DNA of 64,000 nucleotides from Pseudomonas fulva 12-X (GTDB taxonomy: Bacteria; Pseudomonadota; Gammaproteobacteria; Pseudomonadales; Pseudomonadaceae). Each line of letters opens with the position of its first letter. Within the stretch, counting starts at the first letter, position 1. The stretch lies in contig NC_015556.1 of assembly GCF_000213805.1 (NCBI RefSeq), forward strand, positions 3,363,001 to 3,427,000, read 5' to 3'. The translations under genes were made by a program, and so were the position numbers. The notes under the pieces were generated by a model. The model ran no database searches, had not been told where the DNA came from, and saw only the letters and a program-made list of their open reading frames with translations. Of this stretch, positions 7,946 through 16,569 are shown piece by piece.

Positions 7946-8263
7946 ATGTCCTGGATCATCCTGTTCTTCGCCGGCCTGTTCGAGGTCGGCTGGGCCGTCG
8001 GCCTGAAATACACCGAGGGCTTCACCCGCCCGCTTCCCACCGTGCTCACCATCGCCGCCATGCTGGTTAGCCTTGGCCTGCTCGGCCTGGCCATGAAGGA
8101 GCTGCCCCTGGGCACCGCCTACGCGATCTGGACGGGCGTGGGCGCCGTCGGCACGGTGATCGCCGGGATCATCCTGTTCGGTGAGTCCATGGCGCTGATC
8201 CGCCTGGCCAGCGTGGCGCTGATCATCTGCGGGCTGATCGGCCTGAAGATGAGCCACGGCTGA
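7946..8263 (+). CDS. gdx: SMR-family guanidinium exporter (Gdx/SugE)
   Basis: 105 residues with four transmembrane helices, the standard small-multidrug-resistance fold. The conserved membrane Glu is in helix 1 ([19 protein letters not shown]), and the [16 protein letters not shown] and GIILFGES strings are typical of the SugE/Gdx branch. Gdx proteins exchange guanidinium for protons as antiparallel dimers. The ATG at 7946 is supported by GTGAGGG just upstream and by its position immediately after the two ACGA hairpins; the same frame is open to 7691 but that part overlaps the riboswitch. The riboswitch makes guanidinium, not quaternary ammonium, the expected physiological substrate. Confidence 0.95.
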   Translation: MSWIILFFAGLFEVGWAVGLKYTEGFTRPLPTVLTIAAMLVSLGLLGLAMKELPLGTAYAIWTGVGAVGTVIAGIILFGESMALIRLASVALIICGLIGLKMSHG

Positions 8264-8271
8264 CATGACAG

Positions 8272-8296
8272 AGCCCGCCGATTGGCGGGCTTCTTC
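8272..8296 (+). terminator. rho-independent terminator after the guanidinium exporter
   Basis: The stem AGCCCGCC / GGCGGGCT with loop GATT is followed by a short T-rich tail (TCTT). It begins eight bases after the exporter stop codon. Confidence 0.8.
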
Positions 8297-8316
8297 ATTA
8301 GCGCTACGTCGGTTTC

Positions 8317-8347
8317 CCTGGGTATCGCTGCGCTCAACCCAGGCTAC
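8317..8347. repeat. dispersed 31-base intergenic repeat, copy 1
   Basis: The 31-base string CCTGGGTATCGCTGCGCTCA... has a copy in the opposite orientation at 15528-15558 with one mismatch. The ends CCTGGG and CCCAGG are complementary, so it can fold. It is probably a REP-type dispersed unit. Confidence 0.65.
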
Positions 8348-8403
8348 AGTCTGCGGCGTAGACCGGGTCGAGCGCAGCGACATCGGGGAGTGAATGTCCA
8401 GCT

Positions 8404-10278
8404 CTAGCGATTATCCCCACGCAACGCCTTCACCTCGGCCTGCAGCACCTGCCGCGTCGCCGCCGTTGCCTCTATGGGCGTACCCGCTACCAGGTCGATC
8501 CGCGACCAGAAGCGGCGGAACAGGCCCTTGCGCGGATCACGGCTGAAGAAGCTGCCCCACAGCCCGCCCAGCGCCATGGGAATCACCGGCACCGGGTTGT
8601 CCTGCAGGATGCGCTCCACGCCCGCCTTGAACTCGTCGATCTCGCCGTCGGCGGTCAGCTTGCCCTCCGGGAAGATGCACACCAGCTCGCCGTCGCGCAG
8701 GTATTCGCCGATGCGCTTGAACGCCGCATCGAACACCAGCAGGTCCTCGCTGCGCCCGGCGATCGGCACCGTGCCGGCAGTGCGGAAGATGAAGTTGAGC
8801 ACCGGCAGGTTGTAGATCTTGTAGTACATGACGAAGCGCACCGGGCGACGCACCGCACCACCGATCAGTAGCGCATCGACAAACGACACGTGGTTGCACA
8901 CCAGCACCGCCGGCCCCTCTTCCGGAATCGAGTCGAGGCCCTTGTGCGACACCCGGTACATGGAGTGGCCGAGCATCCAGATCAGGAAGCGCATGGTGAA
9001 TTCGGGGACGATCTTGAAGATGTAGCTGTTGACCGCCACGTTCATCAGCGAAATGACCAGGAACAGCTGGGGGATCGACAGCCCGGCGACGCTCAGGAAC
9101 AGGATCGACACCACTGCCGAGACGACCATGAACGCCGCATTGAGGATGTTGTTGGCGGCGATCACCCGGGCCCGCTCGTTCTCGGCCGTGCGCGACTGGA
9201 TCAACGCATACAGCGGCACGATGTAGAAGCCGCCGAACACGCCAATCCCGAGGATCGAGGCCATTACCCACCAGGCGTGGCCGAAGCCCAGCAGCGCCAG
9301 CCAGTCATAGGGCTGCGCCGCCTCGGGAATGCCACCCGAGGCTGCCCAGAGCAGGATGCCGAACACCGTCAGGCCGATGGAACCGAACGGCACCAGGCCG
9401 ATTTCCACCTTGCGCCCGCTCATGCGCTCGCAAAGCATCGAGCCCAGGGCGATGCCCACCGAGAACACGGTGAGAATCAGGGTGACCACGCTCTCGTCGC
9501 CGTGCAGCCACTCCTTGGAGTAGGCCGGGATCTGCGTCAGATACACCGCGCCGAGAAACCAGAACCACGAGTTGCCGACCAGCGAGCGCGACACCGCCTT
9601 GGGCTGCGTCAGGCCCATGCGCAGGGTCAGCCAGGTTTGCCGGAAGATGTTCCAGTCCAGCGCCAGATCCGGCAGCGCGGCACCGGCCCGTGGAATGCCG
9701 CGGGCCGACAGGTAGCCGAGCATCGCCACCAGCACCACCGAGACGGCGACGATCACGCTGTAGTGAGCACTGGTGAGCATGATGCCGGCGCCGATGGTGC
9801 CCGCCAGGATCGCCAGGAAGGTGCCCATTTCCACCAGCGCGTTGCCGCCCACCAACTCCTCGGGCTTGAGCGCCTGGGGCAGGATCGAGTACTTCACCGG
9901 GCCGAACAGCGCCGATTGAATGCCCATGGTGAACAGCACCGCGAGCATCAGCGTCAGGTTGCCGAGCAGCACGCCGATGGCGCCGACCAGCATGATGAAG
10001 ATCTCGAAGAACTTCAGCCGGCGTATCAGCAGATCCTTGGAGAACTTCTCGCCGAACTGGCCGCCGAGGGCGGAAAACAGGAAGAACGGCAGGATGAACA
10101 GCATGGCCGCGACGTTGACCAGCAGGTCGCGATCCGCGTCAAGGCTGAGCTTGAAGAGAATCGCCAGGATCAACGACTGCTTGAAGATGTTGTCGTTGAA
10201 CGCGCCGAGCAGCTGCGTGACGAAGAACGGCAGGAAGCGCCGGCTCTTCAGCAGAGCGAATTGCGAGTGCTGACTCAT
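8404..10278 (-). CDS. MFS transporter fused to a 1-acylglycerolphosphate acyltransferase domain (LplT-PlsC type)
   Basis: 624 residues. Residues 1 to about 410 form a 12-helix major-facilitator domain resembling the lysophospholipid flippase LplT (SRRFLPFFVTQLLGAFNDN at the start is typical). Residues from about 430 carry a PlsC acyltransferase domain with the HX4D catalytic motif in VCNHVSFVDALLIGG and the substrate motif FPEGKLTADGE. The acyl-ACP synthetase (AMP-binding) domain seen in full Aas-type fusions is absent. The expected job is flipping lysophospholipids across the inner membrane and re-acylating them. The start at 10278 is preferred because AAAGG lies eight bases upstream; an earlier ATG at 10311 has no such site. 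Confidence 0.9.
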   Translation of the reverse strand: MSQHSQFALLKSRRFLPFFVTQLLGAFNDNIFKQSLILAILFKLSLDADRDLLVNVAAMLFILPFFLFSALGGQFGEKFSKDLLIRRLKFFEIFIMLVGAIGVLLGNLTLMLAVLFTMGIQSALFGPVKYSILPQALKPEELVGGNALVEMGTFLAILAGTIGAGIMLTSAHYSVIVAVSVVLVAMLGYLSARGIPRAGAALPDLALDWNIFRQTWLTLRMGLTQPKAVSRSLVGNSWFWFLGAVYLTQIPAYSKEWLHGDESVVTLILTVFSVGIALGSMLCERMSGRKVEIGLVPFGSIGLTVFGILLWAASGGIPEAAQPYDWLALLGFGHAWWVMASILGIGVFGGFYIVPLYALIQSRTAENERARVIAANNILNAAFMVVSAVVSILFLSVAGLSIPQLFLVISLMNVAVNSYIFKIVPEFTMRFLIWMLGHSMYRVSHKGLDSIPEEGPAVLVCNHVSFVDALLIGGAVRRPVRFVMYYKIYNLPVLNFIFRTAGTVPIAGRSEDLLVFDAAFKRIGEYLRDGELVCIFPEGKLTADGEIDEFKAGVERILQDNPVPVIPMALGGLWGSFFSRDPRKGLFRRFWSRIDLVAGTPIEATAATRQVLQAEVKALRGDNR

Positions 10279-10374
10279 CGATACCTTTCCCTTTGCGGAT
10301 TCGATGAGCATTGGACTGCAACTGCCCGGGCAAAGCCACAGCCATGGGCATTTTTGTCGACGCGTCGCGCCTTT

Positions 10375-11265
10375 TCAGTTGAACAGCGGGTTACCACGCA
10401 GGCGCGCCACGGCCAGGTCGACGAAGGCACGCACCTTGGCCGGCGCCTGACGGCCCTCGGGATACAGAACATGGATCGGCAGCGGTGGCTCCTCGAAGGC
10501 CTCGAGCACGATCTGCAGCGCCCCCTCCTGAACGGCCGGCGCGACCTGATAGCTCGCCACCCGGGTCAGCCCCCAACCGGCGCGCGCCGTGGCGATGGCT
10601 GACTCGTTGGTGTTGGACTGCAGCACCGGATCGACCAGTACCCGCTGGCCCTCGGCGAAGCGCCACTCCGGCGAGGCCCAGGCGCTTTGCGAAACGACGA
10701 TGCGGTGATGTTTCAAATCGGCGGGTGTGGTCGGCACGCCGTATTTTTCCAGGTAGCACGGCGCCGCACAGATCACCCGGCGCACCGACCCAACCTGAAT
10801 GGCGGTAAAACCCGAATCCGCCAGGTGACCGATACGAACCGCCACATCGATGCCCTCGTCGAGGATATTCACCGGTCGGTCGACGAAAAAGGTGCGCGCG
10901 TGCATGCCCGGGTAGGCATCCAGATAATCGAGCACCAGGGGCAGCACGTGCAGGTGGCCGAACATCGACGCCGCGGTCACCGCCAGGGTGCCGGACGGTT
11001 CGGCGTAATGTCCGGCTGCGGCCAGTTCCGCCTCGGCGATGTCGGCGAGAATGCGCCGGCAATCCTGCAGATAACGGCTACCGGCATCGGTGGTCTTCAC
11101 CGAACGCGTGGTGCGCACCAGCAGCCGCGCGCCGATCAGGTCCTCGAGGCCGGCGACGATGCGCGTCACCGCCGGCGCGCTCATGTGCATCTGCCGCGCG
11201 GTACTGGCAAAGCTGCCCGTCTCCGCGACCTTCACGAATACCCGCATCGCCTGCCAACGATCCAT
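10375..11265 (-). CDS. LysR family transcriptional regulator
   Basis: 296 residues. The N-terminal winged helix-turn-helix is clear (MRVFVKVAETGSFASTARQMHMSAPAVTRIVAGLEDLIGARLLVRTTRS), followed by the linker helix and a periplasmic-binding-like effector domain. The DRPVNILDEGIDVAVRIGHLADSGF segment is typical of the group related to PtxR/DmlR-like regulators. It lies upstream of, and co-directional with, the MFS/acyltransferase gene with a 96-base gap. Its target could equally be the oxidoreductase gene ending at 11529, but that gene is also on the same strand, so there is no divergent partner to guide assignment. Confidence 0.92.
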   Translation of the reverse strand: MDRWQAMRVFVKVAETGSFASTARQMHMSAPAVTRIVAGLEDLIGARLLVRTTRSVKTTDAGSRYLQDCRRILADIAEAELAAAGHYAEPSGTLAVTAASMFGHLHVLPLVLDYLDAYPGMHARTFFVDRPVNILDEGIDVAVRIGHLADSGFTAIQVGSVRRVICAAPCYLEKYGVPTTPADLKHHRIVVSQSAWASPEWRFAEGQRVLVDPVLQSNTNESAIATARAGWGLTRVASYQVAPAVQEGALQIVLEAFEEPPLPIHVLYPEGRQAPAKVRAFVDLAVARLRGNPLFN

Positions 11266-11528
11266 CCACCCGCTCCTCTGCTTTAAGCGTTGGCTGCGCT
11301 GGTGGCGCAGCCAAGCGAGTATGCCGTATCCGCGCGTCCTGAGCGGCGATGCGATTCAGGCTGCACGGTCGAGCGCCCACGCAGGAACGCGGGCGCCATC
11401 ACCCTACCGGCCCGTAGGAGAGGCTTCAGCCTCGAGCTTTTGTGCGTCCTGCCAGCCAAAATAGAGCTTGAAGGCACCTTCTACAAAAACTGCGCGCGGG
11501 ACTGCCCGAGGTTCGCTCTCTGCGCCGT

Positions 11529-13595
11529 TCAGAGCGCCAGCTCCAGGCGCTCGTCACTGGCGCCTTGCGGCTGCGCCGGCACTGCACAGCAGATCAGCAC
11601 TTCATCGTCGCCGTGGGGCGCGCTGGGTTCTTTCAGGTAGCTCACCGCGCCTTTCACCAGGCGTGTCTTGCAGGTGCCGCAAGAGCCCTCGCGGCAACTG
11701 AACTCCGGTTCCAGCCCTCTAGCCTCGGCCAGTTCCAGCAAGGTGCCGGAACCCGGAGTCCAGCGCCCCTCCTTCAGCGACTCGGTAAACAGCACCGGCA
11801 CCGCCTCGGTGGCCGGCGCGACCGTCACGGCGGCCGCCGCCGGCTGATCGGGGCGACGCACCAGAGACGCCGGCCCGAAGCCTTCGGCATGGATGCGCCC
11901 ATCGGCAATGTTGTAGCCGCGCAGGCCGTCGTACAGCCCCTGGGTGAAGGCCGGTGGCCCGCACAGGTAGAAGGCGTAATCGTCGAAGGCCAGATAGCGG
12001 GTCAGCAGCGCCATGTCGATGCGCCCGGCGGTGTCGTAATCGACGCCCGGCTCGGCGCCGCTGGTGTCGCTCAGCACCCGCACCAGCCGGACCGCGCCCT
12101 GGGCAGCGGCCACCAGGTCGCCGAGTTCGCGGTCGAAGGCGCGCTCGGCTTTCGAGCGCGCGGCGTAGAACAATGTGACCGGCCTGATCCGCTGCCGGCG
12201 CCAGCCTTCGTAGACCACATGGCGCAGCATCGCCAGCATCGGCGTGATGCCGATGCCACCAGCCAGCAGCACCAGCGGGCGCTCCTCCTGCGCATCGAGG
12301 GTGAATGCCCCGGCCGGCGCGCGGGCGTCGATCAGATCGCCCTCGCGCAACCCGTCATGGATGAATTGCGACACCCGCCCCTCGCGCTTGACGCTGATCC
12401 GGTAGATGCCATCGGATGGCGCCACCGACAGGGTGTAGGTACGAATCAGCGGCTTCTCGCCCGCGGCCACTTGCAGCCGAATCGGCAGATGCTGGCCGGC
12501 CAGGTGCGGCAAGACCCCGGCACCATCGACCGGCTCCAGATGCAGGGAACGGATCGACCGGCTTTCCTCAACGATGCGCGCAACCCTCATTGGCCGCCAC
12601 TGCGTGGCGTACTGGGCCGCACGCAGCTGATCGGCGGCTTGTTGCCAGTTGCCGGTGAGCAGCGAGCTGTCCGCCCAGCCGTCCTCGCGCATGGCCCAGC
12701 GCAGGGCCATGGCAGCCGGGCGCCGCACGATACGCCGGGGACGGAAGGTCCACAGCCGCTCGGCGCCCTGAAAGGCGCCGATTTCCGGGGATTCGAAGAT
12801 GACCTCGGCGTCACCGCTCAGTTGCAGCACGTCGCCCGTGGCGAAATCCACGAACAGCAGACCGGCCTTGCCGTTGAGCACGATGTTGCCGAGTGTGGAA
12901 AAGAACAGGTTGCCGTTGAAGTCCGGGATGGTCAGGGTGCCGTCGGCATCGATGCGCACGAAGCCGGTGTTGCCGCCACGGTGCGAGACGTCCACCTGGC
13001 GCTGCCCGTCGACATCGGCATAGGTCGCCACGAAAAAGGTGTCGGCGCCTTCGACCACTGCCCGCGCCGCGGCATCAAGCGCCGGCAACTGCTCGACGGT
13101 AGCGGCGAACGGCGCCGCCGGATCACGGGCGAAGGTGAAATCGCGCTGCTGGATGTAGCGTGGGCAGTTGCCAAAACTCTGCTCGACCGCTACCCGCAGG
13201 CCCTTGCCACCCGCCACCACCACGCCGTTCATGCGGTTACGCCGTCGGCTGTGCAGTTCGATGCCCAGGAGGCCCAGCGCAGCGCCCTCGCCCATGCCTT
13301 GGGCGACAGGGTCGTCGGCCTGGGGCCGGGCGGCAATGTCCAGCGTGGTGGGCGTCGGCGAGGCCATGAAACCGGCCTGGCCCTCGAGCAGGCCGGCCCA
13401 GGCATCGCCCTGCCCATCCACGCTGCCCAGCACGATGAACGGCAGCTGGGCGTAGAAATCCCGGTGCTGGTCGGGCATGAAGTCGCGCACCACGCGTTTG
13501 CCGACCGCATCCATTCGTTCGGCGACGCCGAGCTTTTCCTGAATGAATGTTTCACCCGAATGCCAGGGTGCGGGCGTTTTCGCGAGATCGGTCAT
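11529..13595 (-). CDS. PNPOx-like / flavin reductase / 2Fe-2S ferredoxin fusion protein
   Basis: 688 residues in three modules. Residues 1 to about 300 resemble pyridoxamine-5'-phosphate-oxidase-like split-barrel flavoproteins (RDFMPDQHRDFYAQLPFIVLG; later FFVATYADVDGQ, FSTLGNI). Residues about 320-560 are an FNR-type reductase: RTYTLSVAP for FAD, VLLAGGIGITPMLAMLRH for NAD(P)H, and YLCGPPAFTQGLYDGL near its end. The last 90 residues are a plant-type ferredoxin with CREGSCGTC and a final Cys in ICCAVP, giving the CX4CX2C...C cluster. Electrons would flow NAD(P)H to flavin to 2Fe-2S. AGGAGA precedes the start at 13595. The GST gene ends 32 bases upstream, and the two are probably co-transcribed. 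Confidence 0.9.
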   Translation of the reverse strand: MTDLAKTPAPWHSGETFIQEKLGVAERMDAVGKRVVRDFMPDQHRDFYAQLPFIVLGSVDGQGDAWAGLLEGQAGFMASPTPTTLDIAARPQADDPVAQGMGEGAALGLLGIELHSRRRNRMNGVVVAGGKGLRVAVEQSFGNCPRYIQQRDFTFARDPAAPFAATVEQLPALDAAARAVVEGADTFFVATYADVDGQRQVDVSHRGGNTGFVRIDADGTLTIPDFNGNLFFSTLGNIVLNGKAGLLFVDFATGDVLQLSGDAEVIFESPEIGAFQGAERLWTFRPRRIVRRPAAMALRWAMREDGWADSSLLTGNWQQAADQLRAAQYATQWRPMRVARIVEESRSIRSLHLEPVDGAGVLPHLAGQHLPIRLQVAAGEKPLIRTYTLSVAPSDGIYRISVKREGRVSQFIHDGLREGDLIDARAPAGAFTLDAQEERPLVLLAGGIGITPMLAMLRHVVYEGWRRQRIRPVTLFYAARSKAERAFDRELGDLVAAAQGAVRLVRVLSDTSGAEPGVDYDTAGRIDMALLTRYLAFDDYAFYLCGPPAFTQGLYDGLRGYNIADGRIHAEGFGPASLVRRPDQPAAAAVTVAPATEAVPVLFTESLKEGRWTPGSGTLLELAEARGLEPEFSCREGSCGTCKTRLVKGAVSYLKEPSAPHGDDEVLICCAVPAQPQGASDERLELAL

Positions 13596-13627
13596 GGCGG
13601 TTCTCCTGGAGGCGGTGGTGCGCAGGC

Positions 13628-14245
13628 TCAGGCGTTGGCGGTCAGTCCGGCAGGCGTCTGGGGAATGGCCACGAAGCCGGGCAGCGCCTCGATGCGCGCC
13701 AGGAAAGCCCGGACCTGCTCGTAGGCCGATAGGTCGACGTTGCCCTCCGGCGCCCGCGCCAGATAGCTGTACAGCGCCACGTCGGCGATGGTCGGGTGGT
13801 CGGCGGCCAGCCACTGGCGACCGCTCAGGTGGCGCTCCAGGCGGGCGAGCAGCACATGAGCACGGGCGATCACTTCCTCGGCATTGAAGTCGGCACCGAA
13901 CACCGTGATCAGGCGCGCCGCGCAAGGGCCGTAAGCCAGTTCGCCGGCGGCCACGGACAGCCAGCGCTGCACCGCCGCCGCACCAGCGGGATCTTCCGGC
14001 AGCCAGTCGGTGCGCCCGGTCTTCTTGGCCAGGTAAACGAGGATGGCGTTGGAGTCGGCGACCACCACGCCGTCGTCTTCCAGCACCGGCACCTGGCCGA
14101 AGGGATTGAGCGCGAGAAATTCAGGCTGCTTGTTGGCTCCGCCGGCCAGGTCGACCTCGACCAGCTCGGGCTTCAGGCCCAGCAGCGAGGCGAACAGAAC
14201 GGCGCGGTGGGCATGGCCGGACAGGGGGACGTGATGGATTTTCAT
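13628..14245 (-). CDS. glutathione S-transferase family protein
   Basis: 205 residues. The N-terminal thioredoxin-like domain starts [24 protein letters not shown], with [11 protein letters not shown] and [11 protein letters not shown] providing the cis-Pro and glutathione-binding elements. The C-terminal helical domain runs from about residue 85 ([19 protein letters not shown] contains the GST N-capping box region). The substrate is unknown. It lies 32 bases upstream of the PNPOx/FNR/ferredoxin fusion on the same strand, which suggests a joint role in handling electrophilic or oxidising compounds; this is inference from proximity. Confidence 0.92.
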   Translation of the reverse strand: MKIHHVPLSGHAHRAVLFASLLGLKPELVEVDLAGGANKQPEFLALNPFGQVPVLEDDGVVVADSNAILVYLAKKTGRTDWLPEDPAGAAAVQRWLSVAAGELAYGPCAARLITVFGADFNAEEVIARAHVLLARLERHLSGRQWLAADHPTIADVALYSYLARAPEGNVDLSAYEQVRAFLARIEALPGFVAIPQTPAGLTANA

Positions 14246-14379
14246 GGGTCGGCTCCTGGTTGACGGTGGGCCGGGAGAAGTCCCGAGCCGTGCAACCAGC
14301 TTGCGACCGCAGCGCGTTTTGAGGAATACGCGTTGTCGGCATTACTTTATTGCGATAAATGAAACAATCCGATTACGCG

Positions 14380-14709
14380 TCAGATCGGCAATTGCCCCAG
14401 CGCCCAGCGCAACCCGAAGAAGATCAGCAATCCGCCGCCGATGGTCGCCAGTAGATGGCGCGTCACCACGGCGATGACGATGGTTGCCAGACCCGCCAGC
14501 AGATAGGCGTTGTCCCAGCTCAGTGCCCAGTTGCGCCCGTCCGGCAGGAGCATGGCTGGCACCACGATGGCGGTCAGCACCGCGGTCGGCACGTAATGCA
14601 GGGCCTGGCGCACCGCCTGGGGAAAGCGCAGGTCGGGAAAGGCGAACAGGCTGTAGCGCGTGGCGAAGGTGATCGCCAGCATGCCGAGGATCAGAATCCA
14701 GTTTTCCAT
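14380..14709 (-). CDS. azlD: AzlD family branched-chain amino acid exporter subunit
   Basis: 109 residues starting MENWILILGMLAITFATRYS, with three to four hydrophobic helices. The pattern ATRYSLFAFPDLRFPQAVRQALHYVPTAVLTAIVVP is the conserved AzlD core. AzlD is the small partner of AzlC; together they export branched-chain amino acids and analogues. The ATG shares one base with the AzlC stop, so translation is coupled. A much longer open frame continues upstream but only overlaps azlC. Confidence 0.92.
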   Translation of the reverse strand: MENWILILGMLAITFATRYSLFAFPDLRFPQAVRQALHYVPTAVLTAIVVPAMLLPDGRNWALSWDNAYLLAGLATIVIAVVTRHLLATIGGGLLIFFGLRWALGQLPI

Positions 14710-15419
14710 CAGCAGGGCTCCTCCTGCAGGGGCGCCTGGGTGCGCTCGAGCAACACGCCGATCAGGATGCCGGCGAAAGCAGCGGCCATCAGCCCGAGTT
14801 TGTAGGGCAGGTCGTGAAAGATCAGCGCGACCACCGCCGCCACCAGGGCGGCAGCCACCTGCGGGCGATTGCGCAACATCGGCACGACGATGCCGACGAA
14901 GGTGGCGATCATCGCGAAATCCAGGCCCCAGGCGGCGAGGTTCGGCACCGCCTGGCCGAACAGCAGGCCGATCAGCGTACAGCCGATCCAGTTGCCGTAC
15001 ATGGCCAGGCCGGCACCAAGAAAGTACCAGTGCTTGTTTGGCGAGTCGTCGCGCTGGGCATAGCGCTGCTGCACCACGGCAAAGGCCTCGTCGGTCAGCC
15101 AGAACGCCAGCGGGATGCGCCAGCGTTTGGGCAGGTGGCGCACGAAGGGCTGCAGGGTGGCGCTGTACAGCGCATGGCGCAGATTGACCACCAGGGTGGT
15201 CAGCCACAGCACCGCCAGGGTGGCGCCGCCGGTGAGCAGGCTGACGGCGATGAACTGCGCGGAGCCGGCGAACACCAGCACCGACATGCCGATGGTCTGC
15301 CAAGCGTCGAGCCCGGCGGCACCGGCCAGGCTGCCATAGATGATGCCAAACGGCATGGCGCCGAGCAGCATCGGCAGCATGTCGCGCAGACCCTGGAAGA
15401 ATTCTTGGTATCGGGACAT
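14709..15419 (-). CDS. azlC: AzlC family branched-chain amino acid exporter large subunit
   Basis: 236 residues and seven to eight predicted helices. Typical AzlC signatures are GLRDMLPMLLGAMPFGIIYGSLAGAAGL at the start, FAGSAQFIAV and NLRHALYSATL in the first third, and FWLTDEAFAV in the middle. It forms an exporter with the overlapping AzlD gene. The two genes are the only members of this minus-strand unit; the 316 bases upstream carry repeats and probably the promoter. Confidence 0.93.
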   Translation of the reverse strand: MSRYQEFFQGLRDMLPMLLGAMPFGIIYGSLAGAAGLDAWQTIGMSVLVFAGSAQFIAVSLLTGGATLAVLWLTTLVVNLRHALYSATLQPFVRHLPKRWRIPLAFWLTDEAFAVVQQRYAQRDDSPNKHWYFLGAGLAMYGNWIGCTLIGLLFGQAVPNLAAWGLDFAMIATFVGIVVPMLRNRPQVAAALVAAVVALIFHDLPYKLGLMAAAFAGILIGVLLERTQAPLQEEPC

Positions 15420-15527
15420 CGGCTCGTCGCTTGACTGGAAAGATTGCCCGCTGGCAACCGGAAGCGCATCAGGCTAGCCCAGCCGGTCTCTACTGTCTTG
15501 AACGATCTTGCGCAGTTGGCACACTAG

Positions 15528-15558
15528 GTAGCCTGGGTTGAACGCAGCGATACCCAGG
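15528..15558. repeat. dispersed 31-base intergenic repeat, copy 2 (inverted)
   Basis: Starts GTAGCCTGGGTTGAACGCAG and matches the reverse complement of 8317-8347 except for one base. Ends CCTGGG/CCCAGG can pair. Confidence 0.65.
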
Positions 15559-15626
15559 ATGTGGCAACCAGCAACCCGCTCTCTCCCAATCAGTGTCGAT
15601 AGGCAAAAACAGCTTCAGCGTAGTAT

Positions 15627-15693
15627 CTGTGGAGCGGGCGGGGACACCTGGTCCATGCGCGCGAAAAATCGCGGGCACGGTCCGCTCCCACAG
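15627..15693. repeat. REP-type palindrome
   Basis: The arms CTGTGGAGCGG and CCGCTCCCACAG enclose a GC-rich centre with a second small hairpin GCGCGAAAAATCGCG. This GTGGGAGCGG...CCGCTCCCAC pattern is the common Pseudomonas REP family. It lies downstream of the minus-strand AraC gene and may limit its transcript. Confidence 0.7.
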
Positions 15694-15735
15694 GTGTAAT
15701 TCGCAGGAAAAGCTGCGGTATCGCTCAACCACAGG

Positions 15736-16566
15736 CTACGGGCGGCGATGGCAAGCCTTGCGGTATTCACCGGGCCCCACGCCATACACCTGCTTGAACT
15801 GTCGCGTCAGGTGGCTTTGGTCGGCGAAGCCCAGTTGCAGCGCCACGCTCAGCGGCGCACAGCCGTCACGCAGCAGCGCCCGCGCCTGCTCCAACCGGCG
15901 TTGCTGCAACCAGGCGTGGGGCGGCAGGCCGGTGGCGCGGCGAAACACCCGGGCGAAATGGAACGGCGAGAGGTTCACCGCGGTGGCCAGTTCTTCCAGC
16001 GATGGCGGCTCGCCCAGGCGCGCGGCCAGCAGCTCCTTGGCCAGGCTCACCGCCCGCGGCTCCAGACCGGCGGCAGCCGCCTGCCTGACCCCGGCATGAC
16101 GCTGGAACAGCATCAGCAATGTCTCGCGCCATGCCGTCTGCTGGTGCAGCACGCCGGCGTCACTGTCGAGCAGGCGGTGCAACTGGCCGAAGGCCCGATG
16201 CAGTTCGACGTCCTGCAGCACGCTGGCGGCGAACGACGGCAGGCCGCGGTGCGCCAGGCCCAGTTCGTCGAGCACGCCATTGACCTGGGCCGGCGCCGGG
16301 TAGAAGGCGCGGTACAACCAACCCTGCTCGTGGGCCGACGAGCCGGTGTGCACCTCGTCCGGATTGATCAGCACCATGCTGCCGACCGGCGCCAGGTGAT
16401 CCGCGCCACGGTGGCGAAAGCGCTGGGCGCCATGCTCGATCACGGTGAACACGAAACCTTCGTGTACGTGCGGGGTGAAGCGTTGCTTGATGTAGCGCGC
16501 CTGCAGCAGCTCCACGCCGGCCAGGGCGGGGCTTTCCCAGAAGCGGATGCGCTCGCCGGTGGGCAT
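15736..16566 (-). CDS. AraC family regulator with cupin sensor domain
   Basis: 276 residues. The N-terminal cupin-like AraC-binding domain has FTPHVHEGFVFTVIEHG and PVGSMVLINPDEVHTG. The C-terminal pair of helix-turn-helix motifs covers about residues 170-270 (LSPFHFARVFRRATGLPPHAWLQQRRLEQARALL and VALQLGFADQSHLTRQFKQVYGVGPGEYR). It starts three bases after the acetyltransferase stop, so the two form an operon. Regulators of this group often control adjacent amino-acid exporters (RhtB/AzlC type); the AzlCD genes lie downstream on the same strand, which makes them a reasonable candidate target. Confidence 0.93.
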   Translation of the reverse strand: MPTGERIRFWESPALAGVELLQARYIKQRFTPHVHEGFVFTVIEHGAQRFRHRGADHLAPVGSMVLINPDEVHTGSSAHEQGWLYRAFYPAPAQVNGVLDELGLAHRGLPSFAASVLQDVELHRAFGQLHRLLDSDAGVLHQQTAWRETLLMLFQRHAGVRQAAAAGLEPRAVSLAKELLAARLGEPPSLEELATAVNLSPFHFARVFRRATGLPPHAWLQQRRLEQARALLRDGCAPLSVALQLGFADQSHLTRQFKQVYGVGPGEYRKACHRRP

Positions 16567-16569
16567 GGC

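Larger units (their letters stand above)
15420..15735. other. gene-free stretch with dispersed repeats between azlC and an AraC gene
   Basis: No gene is seen. It contains the second copy of the 31-base repeat (15528-15558) and an inverted repeat of REP type (15627-15693). The left end should hold the azlC promoter. Confidence 0.6.

Noticed and set aside
8890..10602. A 570-codon plus-strand frame opposite the MFS/acyltransferase gene
   Set aside because: It is Gln/His/Arg-rich with no domain pattern, lies fully antisense to a clear gene and is typical of GC-rich shadow frames.
11565..13724. A 719-codon plus-strand frame opposite the flavin/ferredoxin fusion
   Set aside because: Composition is His/Arg/Gly-biased and no motif is seen; the minus-strand gene is well supported.
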